Shown one piece after another: positions 34,793 through 41,142 of a DNA stretch of 64,000 bases; the first letter of the stretch is position 1, and the number at the start of each line of letters is the position of its first letter. Under the pieces are notes generated by a model. It did not search any database. It was given only the letters and a program-made list of their open reading frames with translations, and was not told where the DNA came from. The position numbers and the translations under genes are program-made. Source of the stretch: Rugosimonospora acidiphila (GTDB taxonomy: Bacteria; Actinomycetota; Actinomycetes; Mycobacteriales; Micromonosporaceae); contig NZ_BAABJQ010000032.1 in the NCBI RefSeq assembly GCF_039543385.1, forward strand, positions 1-64,000. Direction: 5' to 3'.

Positions 34793-35857
34793 ATGCAGTC
34801 GGTCGCGGTGGGACAGTCGGTCGCGGTGGGACAGTTGCAGCCGTGGGTCACCCGGCTCGCCGCGGCACTGGGCTATCCCGAGGCGGACGCGGCCTACCTC
34901 GCCGCCGCGCTGGTGGACGCCAACCTGCGCGGCATCGACTCGCACGGCGTCATGCGACTGCCGATCTACGCGCAGCGCATCGAGCGCGGACTCGTCGACC
35001 CCACGGCCACACCCGCGGTCGACGTGACCGCGGGCATCGTGCGGGTCGACGCCCGCGGGGCACCCGGCCAGCTCGCCGCCCGCGCGGCGTGCGACGCGCT
35101 GATCGCGGCGGGTCGCACCCACCACGTCGCCACGGCCACCGTGCGCGGCAGTGCCCACTTCGGCGCGGCCGGCTTCTACGCGCGAGCGCTGGCCGCCGCC
35201 GGGTTCGTCGCCCTGGTGGTGTCCAATTCGGAGCCGATCGTCGTGCCGTTCGGTGGGCGCGAGGCCCTGCTGGGTACCAACCCGATCGCGTTCGCCGCAC
35301 CCACCGCTGACGAGCCGTTCAGCCTGGACATGGCCACCAGCGCGAGCGCCATGGGCAGGGTGATGGTGGCGCAGACCAGGGGCGAGACCATCCCACCCGA
35401 CTGGGGCGCCGACAACGCCGGCCGGGCCACGACCGACCCGGCCGCGGTCGCCGCGCTGCTCCCACTCGGTGGCGCGAAGGGTTTCGCGCTGGGCATGCTG
35501 GTGGAGATCCTGGCCGGCGTGCTCGGCGGCGCGGCGATCGCCGGCGAACTCGGCAACCAGTACCGCGATCTCGACCGGCCGCAGAACATCGGCCATTGGA
35601 TGCTCGCCCTCGACGTTTCGGCGTTCATGCCGCCGGCCGAGTTCGCCGCGCGGATGCGGACACTGTCCACAATGGTGCATACGAGCGCACCCACCGATGC
35701 GAGCCGGCCAGTGCTGCTGCCCGGCGAGCCCGAGGCGCGCACCCTCACGCTGCGTCGACGCGACGGCATCCCGCTGGCCCGCGACACGGTCGAGGAGCTG
35801 ACCGCCCTCGGCGGCCGGTATGGTGTGCCCTGGCTCCCGCGGGGCGAAGCCGCGTGA
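34793..35857 (+). CDS. LDH2/MDG2-type oxidoreductase (2,3-diketogulonate-reductase-like)
   Basis: This 354-residue member of the malate/L-lactate/sulfolactate dehydrogenase type 2 family is unrelated to Rossmann enzymes. The catalytic His is H51 in RGIDSHGVMRLP. The family blocks GSAHFGAAGFYARAL, VSNSEP...GGREALLGTNPIA and GGAKGFALGMLVEILAGVLGG are intact. YiaK, the 2,3-diketo-L-gulonate reductase, is in this family and the HUMPS gene two positions downstream fits that role; delta-pyrroline reductases and ureidoglycolate dehydrogenases are alternatives. GGGAG precedes the ATG. Residues 3-14 (SVAVGQSVAVGQ) come from an exact 18-base tandem duplication. Confidence 0.88.
   Translation: MQSVAVGQSVAVGQLQPWVTRLAAALGYPEADAAYLAAALVDANLRGIDSHGVMRLPIYAQRIERGLVDPTATPAVDVTAGIVRVDARGAPGQLAARAACDALIAAGRTHHVATATVRGSAHFGAAGFYARALAAAGFVALVVSNSEPIVVPFGGREALLGTNPIAFAAPTADEPFSLDMATSASAMGRVMVAQTRGETIPPDWGADNAGRATTDPAAVAALLPLGGAKGFALGMLVEILAGVLGGAAIAGELGNQYRDLDRPQNIGHWMLALDVSAFMPPAEFAARMRTLSTMVHTSAPTDASRPVLLPGEPEARTLTLRRRDGIPLARDTVEELTALGGRYGVPWLPRGEAA
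34799..34834 (+). repeat. Exact 18-base tandem duplication at the start of the LDH2-type gene
   Basis: The unit TCGGTCGCGGTGGGACAG is repeated head to tail (34799-34816, 34817-34834), adding six codons (SVAVGQ) in frame directly after MQ. It is probably a slippage event and harmless because it extends the N-terminus, which is variable in this family. Confidence 0.9.
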
Positions 35858-36828
35858 AAGTGTTGCTGCCGACCAGCGTCGAACTGGCGCCGGAGGCGGT
35901 CGACGGCGTCGCGTACGTGCCGTACGACCCGCAGGTCCCGATTCCGACACACCATCACGACGCCGAGGCGCTCGTGGTGTGGGGCAACCCCGACGCGCTG
36001 CTGCGCGACGCCGCCCGGCGGCTGACCCGCGTGCGGTGGGTGCAGACTCTCGCCGCCGGGTACGAGGCGTTGCGCGGCGCCGGCTTCGCCGACACGGTCA
36101 CCCTCACCTCCGGACAGTCGCTGCACGACGACACCGTCGCCGAGCACGCCCTCGCCCTGTGCCTCGCCGCCGTACGCAGCCTGCCCGACGCGATGCGGGC
36201 GCAGCGGCTCCACCGATGGGCCACCGAGATCGGCGGGCGCCAGTCCGAACGCCTCGATGAGCCGCTGCGTACCCTCCACGGCGCGCGGGTCACCGTCTGG
36301 GGTTTCGGCGGCATCGCGACCCGGCTGGCGACCCTGCTCGACGCGCTGGGTGCCCGGGTCACCGGCGTCGCGCGCCACGCGGGCACCCGGGCCGGCTATC
36401 GAGTACACGCGGTCGCGGACCTGCCGGCGCTGCTGCCCGACACCGACATCCTCGTCACGATCCTGCCCGGCACGCCGGGCAACCGCGGGGCGCTGGACGG
36501 GCCGCTGCTGGGCCTGCTGCCACCACGCGCGTGGCTGGTCAACGTCGGCCGGGGCGAAACCGTCGACGAAGACGCCCTCGTCGCGGCGTTGCGGCGCGAG
36601 GCGATCGCCGGCGCGGCGCTGGACGTCTTCGCCACCGAGCCGCTGCCCGCCGCCTCGCCGCTGTGGGACCTGCCGAACGTCATCATCACGCCACACGCCG
36701 CCGGCGGTCGCCCCCGCGGCGCCGACGCGCTCATCACCCAGAACCTGCGAGCGTTGCGCAGCGGCGCGTCGCTGCGCAACGTCGTACCCCGCGAAGAATC
36801 CACTGTGGAAGGCGAAGATTCGGCATGA
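35854..36828 (+). CDS. D-2-hydroxyacid dehydrogenase (NAD(P), GyaR/GhrA type)
   Basis: This 324-residue enzyme has a nucleotide-binding motif in VTVWGFGGIATRLATLL. The catalytic residues are recognisable in LVNVGRGETVDEDAL (Arg), LDVFATEPLP (Glu) and VIITPHAAGG (His). Relatives reduce glyoxylate, hydroxypyruvate or 2-keto acids. In this locus it could reduce a short keto acid released from a sugar acid. The GTG start forms a GTGA overlap with the LDH2-type stop, and its own stop overlaps the HUMPS start (ATGA), so the three genes are coupled. Confidence 0.92.
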   Translation: MKVLLPTSVELAPEAVDGVAYVPYDPQVPIPTHHHDAEALVVWGNPDALLRDAARRLTRVRWVQTLAAGYEALRGAGFADTVTLTSGQSLHDDTVAEHALALCLAAVRSLPDAMRAQRLHRWATEIGGRQSERLDEPLRTLHGARVTVWGFGGIATRLATLLDALGARVTGVARHAGTRAGYRVHAVADLPALLPDTDILVTILPGTPGNRGALDGPLLGLLPPRAWLVNVGRGETVDEDALVAALRREAIAGAALDVFATEPLPAASPLWDLPNVIITPHAAGGRPRGADALITQNLRALRSGASLRNVVPREESTVEGEDSA

Positions 36829-37553
36829 GCACCGGGAAAATCCGGCACCTGACCCGCGAGACGATCGAGTCGCCGCTGGTGCAGGTCTCGCTCGACCTCA
36901 CCTCGGTGCACGACGCGCTGGAGACCGCCACCACCGCCGTGGCGGCCGGCGCGGACTGGATCGAGGTGGGTACCCCGCTCGTGCTCGCCGAGGGGCTGCA
37001 CGCCGTCCGCGCGCTGCGCGAGGAGTTCCCGACGCACCCGCTCGTGGTGGACCTCAAGACGATGGACGGCGGCGCGTTGGAGGCGCGGATGATGGCGGAG
37101 GCGGGCGCGGACGCGGTCATCGTCATGGGCCGCGCGCACGACGCCACCATCACCGAGGTGTGCGCGGCGGGCGAGGAGTACGGGCTGCTCGTCATGGGCG
37201 ACGACCTCGCCGCGCCCGACCGGGTCGCCGAGGCGGTGCGCCTGCAGCGGCTGGGCGTGGGCATGGTCGTGCACCACATCGGCTACGACCACCGGCGGCT
37301 GAACCCCGGCGGACCCACCCCGCTGACCCAGCTGCCCGCCATCGTGGCCGCCACCACGGTACCGGTGCAGGCCGTCGGCGGGCTGTCCATCGACCAGGCG
37401 ATAGACTGCCCCGGCATGGGTGCGCCGGTGGTGGTCTTCGGCGCGCCGCTGGCCATCGACTCCGGGTCGTTCCGCGCGGCAGACGGCGACCTACTGGGTA
37501 TCCTCACCGAGGCGTGCCGGCGGGTGCACGCGCAGACCATCCGGTACCCGTGA
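36825..37553 (+). CDS. HUMPS-family decarboxylase/aldolase (3-keto-L-gulonate-6-phosphate decarboxylase-like)
   Basis: This 242-residue TIM barrel belongs to the orotidine-5-phosphate decarboxylase suprafamily. The signature LVVDLKTMDGG supplies D76, K78 and D81 for metal binding and catalysis. ADWIEVGTPL, VIVMGRAHD and QAVGGLSIDQA are the other barrel strands. Known relatives are UlaD/YiaQ (forming L-xylulose 5-phosphate and CO2) and hexulose-6-phosphate synthase. The context with an LDH2-type reductase favours the former, but RuMP synthase activity is not excluded. No kinase to make a phosphorylated substrate is visible nearby. Confidence 0.85.
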   Translation: MSTGKIRHLTRETIESPLVQVSLDLTSVHDALETATTAVAAGADWIEVGTPLVLAEGLHAVRALREEFPTHPLVVDLKTMDGGALEARMMAEAGADAVIVMGRAHDATITEVCAAGEEYGLLVMGDDLAAPDRVAEAVRLQRLGVGMVVHHIGYDHRRLNPGGPTPLTQLPAIVAATTVPVQAVGGLSIDQAIDCPGMGAPVVVFGAPLAIDSGSFRAADGDLLGILTEACRRVHAQTIRYP

Positions 37554-37604
37554 CCGCCCTGCCAGCTGGAATCCTCCAGCACCCGCGAACGGAGAAACGG
37601 CTAC

Positions 37605-38636
37605 ATGAACGCGCCTGATCGCCGGGTGTACGTCGGCTGCTACACCAATGGCGCGCCGGCGAGCGAGGCCGGCATCGTCTCCTTCGCACTCGACGGCGAC
37701 GGTCTCCTGCACCGACCCACCGTCACCCCGGCGTCGAACCCCAGCTTCCTCGCCTCGGCCGGCGGGTTGCTCTACGCCGCCCACGAGACCACGCCCGGCC
37801 GGGTCCGCACGTACCGCCGTGGCGCGGGCGGATTGACGCCGTATGCCTCGACGACCACCGGCGGAGACGGTCCCGCACACGTCGCGGTCGCCGCCGACCG
37901 CAGCCACCTGGTGATCCCCAACTACGCCTCCGGGCACGTCACCGCCCTCACGATCGACGGCGACGGGCACCCGGGCACCCCGTCGGTGTGGGTCGGCACC
38001 GGCTCCGGGCCGCATCCCGGCCGCCAGCAGGGGTCGCACCCACACCAGGCCGTGCAACTGCCCACCGGCACCTGGCTCATCCCCGACCTCGGCACCGACG
38101 CCATCGTCGAACTGGCGGTCCGCCCCGGGGCCGCGCCCTCGTGCGTGGGCCGCCACCCCCTCCCACCCGGCTGCGGCCCCCGCCACCTCGTCGTGCGTGA
38201 CGACTGGCTGTTCGTCGCCGGCGAACTCGACTCCCACATCCACGGGCTGCACCGCCTCGACGGCGGCTACCGGTGGCGATGGTCGGTGTCCACATTCGAC
38301 ATCGACCAGATCATCGCCTGCCCGACGAACGACCCCTCGCACATCCAGCTCGGCGAGGACCGCACCCACCTCTACGTCGCCAACCGCGGCCGCGACACCA
38401 TCACGGTGTTCACGGTGCGCTCCGACGCCGCCGGTACCCGCCTGGAGCTGGAACAGGAACGCTCCACCGAGGGCCACTGGCCCCGCCACTTCGCCGTCAC
38501 CGGCGACCGGCTCTACGTGGCGAACCAGCTGTCGGACCGGGTCTGCGTGTTCGCCCTCGACCCCCGTACCGCGACAATCGGCGAACTCCTGCAGTCGGTC
38601 GATGTCAGGGCACCCGCCTGCGTTCTCGTCGCATAA
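37605..38636 (+). CDS. Lactonase, seven-bladed propeller (6-phosphogluconolactonase, lactonase family 2)
   Basis: This 343-residue cytosolic beta-propeller starts VYVGCYTNGAPASEAGIVSF and contains SNPSFLASAGGLLYAAHE, HPHQAVQLPTGTWLIPDLGTD and GHWPRHFAVTGDRLYVANQ, the blocks of the Pgl/lactonase family. GGAG precedes the ATG. It would open an aldono- or keto-lactone, which fits the SDR, alcohol dehydrogenase and Gfo/Idh enzymes of the locus that can create such lactones. It lies 51 bases after the HUMPS gene. Confidence 0.88.
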   Translation: MNAPDRRVYVGCYTNGAPASEAGIVSFALDGDGLLHRPTVTPASNPSFLASAGGLLYAAHETTPGRVRTYRRGAGGLTPYASTTTGGDGPAHVAVAADRSHLVIPNYASGHVTALTIDGDGHPGTPSVWVGTGSGPHPGRQQGSHPHQAVQLPTGTWLIPDLGTDAIVELAVRPGAAPSCVGRHPLPPGCGPRHLVVRDDWLFVAGELDSHIHGLHRLDGGYRWRWSVSTFDIDQIIACPTNDPSHIQLGEDRTHLYVANRGRDTITVFTVRSDAAGTRLELEQERSTEGHWPRHFAVTGDRLYVANQLSDRVCVFALDPRTATIGELLQSVDVRAPACVLVA

Positions 38637-38670
38637 CCGCCCCCCTGATCAGCCCTCGCGCGGAGGAACC

Positions 38671-39726
38671 ATGCACCCCAACATGTCGATGCTGTCCACC
38701 AACCTCAGCCGCTCGATCAGCGCGGAGAACCCGACCGGTGAGCCCGGTGCCGGCGGCGCCGCCACCGAGGGCACCGGCGCCCACCCCGCCCGGGATCTGG
38801 GCCGTGGCTGGAAGGTCTCGCCCAGCATCAGGCTCGCCGCCGGCGCCACGGCCACTCTCGGCGAGCTGCCAGGCCCCGGTACGATCCGCCACCTGTGGCT
38901 GACCACCCATGAACAGTACTGGCGCACCATGGTCCTTCGGGTCTACTGGGATGGAGCCGCCGACCCTGCGATCGCGGTGCCGCTCGGCGACTTCTTCTGC
39001 CAGGGATGGGGCGAGTTCGCCCAGGTGAACTCGGTACCGGTAGCGGTCAACCCGCGCGGCGGGCTCAACAGCTACTGGGAGATGCCCTACCGGCACGGCG
39101 CCCGCGTCACACTGGAGAACCTGAGCGACGACGAAGCGAGCGTCTACTACCAGATCGACTACGAGCTGGGTCCGGTCGCCGAAGGCGCCGGCTACCTGCA
39201 CGCCGCGTGGCGGCGCAGCAACCCGTTGGGCGACCGGCAGGTGCACACCATCCTCGACCGGGTCAGCGGTCCTGGCCACTACGTCGGCACGTACCTGGCC
39301 TGGGGTACCAACTCGTCAGGCTGGTGGGGCGAGGGTGAGCTGAAGTTCTATCTCGACGGTGATGACGAGTTCCCCACCATCTGCGGCACCGGCACCGAGG
39401 ACTACTTCGGCGGAGCGTGGAACTTCGACGTACCCGGGCAGGGCTACACCGCCTACAGCACGCCCTACCTGGGGATGCCACAGGTACTGCGCCCCGACGG
39501 CCTCTACCGCAGCCAGCAGCGGTTCGGCATGTACCGCTGGCACCTGCCCGATCCGGTGCGCTTCCAGGAGGACCTGCGGGTGACCGTACAGGCCTTGGGT
39601 TGGCGCTCCGGCCGCCGGTACCTGCCACTGCACGACGACATCGCCTCCACCGCCTGGTGGTACCAGCGGGATCCCGGGCACGCAGGCGTAGCCACCTTCG
39701 ACCGCGACCAGCTCGAGGCCCTCTGA
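38671..39726 (+). CDS. DUF2961/GH172 glycosidase (furanosidase family)
   Basis: The 351-residue protein has the family hallmarks SISAENPTGEPGAGG near the N-terminus, GPGTIRHLWLTT, and GTGTEDYFGGAW containing E243, which corresponds to a catalytic Glu. Characterised GH172 members act on alpha-D-fructofuranosides and alpha-D-arabinofuranosides, and many form oligomeric rings. No signal peptide is present, so it should act on imported material. GGAGG lies just upstream of the ATG. It is the last gene of the plus-strand unit and ends before a strong hairpin. The family suggests a furanose residue in the substrate. Confidence 0.88.
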   Translation: MHPNMSMLSTNLSRSISAENPTGEPGAGGAATEGTGAHPARDLGRGWKVSPSIRLAAGATATLGELPGPGTIRHLWLTTHEQYWRTMVLRVYWDGAADPAIAVPLGDFFCQGWGEFAQVNSVPVAVNPRGGLNSYWEMPYRHGARVTLENLSDDEASVYYQIDYELGPVAEGAGYLHAAWRRSNPLGDRQVHTILDRVSGPGHYVGTYLAWGTNSSGWWGEGELKFYLDGDDEFPTICGTGTEDYFGGAWNFDVPGQGYTAYSTPYLGMPQVLRPDGLYRSQQRFGMYRWHLPDPVRFQEDLRVTVQALGWRSGRRYLPLHDDIASTAWWYQRDPGHAGVATFDRDQLEAL

Positions 39727-39764
39727 ATCCCCGGCGCGGCCCGACCTGTGCGCCGAACTCCTCC

Positions 39765-39800
39765 GGCCGGCGCCGTGGCGCACGTCCCATCGCGCCGGCC
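39765..39800. terminator. Bidirectional hairpin after the GH172 gene
   Basis: GGCCGGCGC (39765-39773) pairs with GCGCCGGCC (39792-39800) over an 18-base loop. It lies between convergent genes and marks the right end of the carbohydrate locus. Confidence 0.6.
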
Positions 39801-39880
39801 GAGAACGAGGTCCCCGCTGACGCGCGTGCTGATGCCCGAGCAGAAGCGTTCCCGCCGTCTGCCGGGGTTGGCAGCATCGG

Positions 39881-40837
39881 TCATGAGGCTGCGGTCCGTT
39901 CGCGGATCTCCACCGCCTTCTCCAGCATTTGCCGAGTGCTGGTGAACCAGTCCTGCAGGTTCAGATCCACGATGAGCTCGTCTGCGCCAGCCTCTGCGGC
40001 CGTGTCGATGTCGTCCATGATCTGGTCGAGGGTGCCGACGAACGCCGATCGGTCAGGTCCTGCCGGGCGGTCGGTGAAGGTGACGTTTCCGACCACGACC
40101 AGCTCCATCCGGCTCGGGTCCCGGCCATACTCAGCAGCCATTTCCCGGATACGGTCCCAGTTCGCGCGCAGTTCCGCGGCTCCGGCTGGCCCGGGTGTGG
40201 TGAGCAGCGGCAGCCAGCCGTCCGCGCGTTCGGCGATGCGCTGCATGGCCGTGGAACTGCCGCTGCGGCCCAGGTTGCTGGCACCGCCGGCGAGCATCAC
40301 GGGGATTTTCGAAGCGGGCTTGGGCAGAACCGCGGCGTTGTCGATGATTACGCGTGGGCTCCGGAAGTTCACCGGGTCCGGCCCCCACACGGCATCGAAG
40401 ACGTCCAGCGTCTCGTCGAGGAACCGGCCGCGATCGGCTCGGGTGGCGCCGGTGGCCTGGAGTCCGTCGGTGGACCAGCCGGCGCCCATACCTGCGACCA
40501 CGCGGCCGCCGCTGATCTGATCGATCGTGGCCAGCGCCTTCGCTAGCTGTACGGGTGTGTGGAGTGCGGCGATCAGAACGGCGGTACCGAGGCGCACCTG
40601 TTCGGTCACCACCGCCGCTGCCGTGAGGACTGCCAGGGGGTCGGCGGTCTGCCGCCCGCTTTCGGGCCACGGCACGTCCGGCGGAGCATATGGTTCGACG
40701 GGCGTCTCCGCGAAGAGGAGCTGTTCGTACGTCCACAAACTGGCGTATCCGGCCGCTTCGGCCGTTCTGGCTGCTTCGACCAAGTCGTGTTGTAGGTCGA
40801 CTCCCAACCTCTGGGGCAGACGAAGTCCGAGCTTCAT
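39881..40837 (-). CDS. LLM-class (luciferase-fold) F420-dependent oxidoreductase
   Basis: This 318-residue TIM barrel starts MKLGLRLPQRLGVDLQHDLV and has AAGYASLWTYEQLL, VRLGTAVLIAALHTPVQLAKALATID and GGRVVAGMGAGWSTDGLQATG, typical of the actinobacterial F420-dependent branch. The C-terminus (DELIVDLNLQDW) is complete. The substrate is unknown. The promoter region has a MerR-type operator, but the divergent MerR gene is truncated. It is not obviously part of the carbohydrate locus, from which a hairpin separates it. Confidence 0.9.
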   Translation of the reverse strand: MKLGLRLPQRLGVDLQHDLVEAARTAEAAGYASLWTYEQLLFAETPVEPYAPPDVPWPESGRQTADPLAVLTAAAVVTEQVRLGTAVLIAALHTPVQLAKALATIDQISGGRVVAGMGAGWSTDGLQATGATRADRGRFLDETLDVFDAVWGPDPVNFRSPRVIIDNAAVLPKPASKIPVMLAGGASNLGRSGSSTAMQRIAERADGWLPLLTTPGPAGAAELRANWDRIREMAAEYGRDPSRMELVVVGNVTFTDRPAGPDRSAFVGTLDQIMDDIDTAAEAGADELIVDLNLQDWFTSTRQMLEKAVEIRERTAAS

Positions 40838-40967
40838 TAGAGACCTTCGATGTAGTCGTGAGCGTCGTGGCCGCCGCGGGAACTGAGCCGAGCCTCAGAC
40901 ACGCCCCTGCCTTAGGCAGAGTGCGGATCTGAGCTGCTCTCGGCGGCCCATCCAGTGCGAGTCTCGA

Positions 40968-40992
40968 ACCCTCACATAAATGTGAAGGTCAA
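40968..40992 (-). promoter_or_regulatory. MerR-type operator/promoter of the LLM gene
   Basis: A 22-base near-perfect palindrome at 40968-40989 has arms ACCCTCACATA and TATGTGAAGGT-like with one mismatched pair. It overlaps TTGACC (40992-40987, read leftward) with a stretched spacer of about 19 bases. This is the classic layout of promoters activated by MerR proteins through DNA untwisting. It faces the LLM oxidoreductase gene. Confidence 0.6.
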
Positions 40993-41010
40993 GTCGTAAG
41001 CTTGAAACAC

Positions 41011-41098
41011 ATGCGGATCGGGGACCTCGCGGAGCGTACCGGCGTATCCCGTCGGCTACTGAGATGGTACGAGGAGCAGCGGCTGATCACACCCAGTC
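41011..41098 (+). pseudogene. Truncated MerR regulator, N-terminal helix-turn-helix only
   Basis: The frame MRIGDLAERTGVSRRLLRWY followed by EEQRLITPSR is the winged-helix start of a MerR protein. After about residue 30 the homology ends abruptly (no GYR wing or dimerisation helix), and the frame runs antisense into the phosphoketolase gene. The break lies just before the phosphoketolase stop, which suggests a rearrangement brought that gene in and removed the rest of the regulator. Confidence 0.75.
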
Positions 41099-41142
41099 GC
41101 GCCATCACCCCAGCGTCTGACCCAACGCGCATGCGAACCGGG

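Noticed and set aside
3056..39726. Naming the substrate as lipoarabinomannan or arabinogalactan because of GH38 plus GH172
   Set aside because: Both families have several specificities and no other mycobacterial-arabinan enzyme is present; the evidence does not reach a substrate name.
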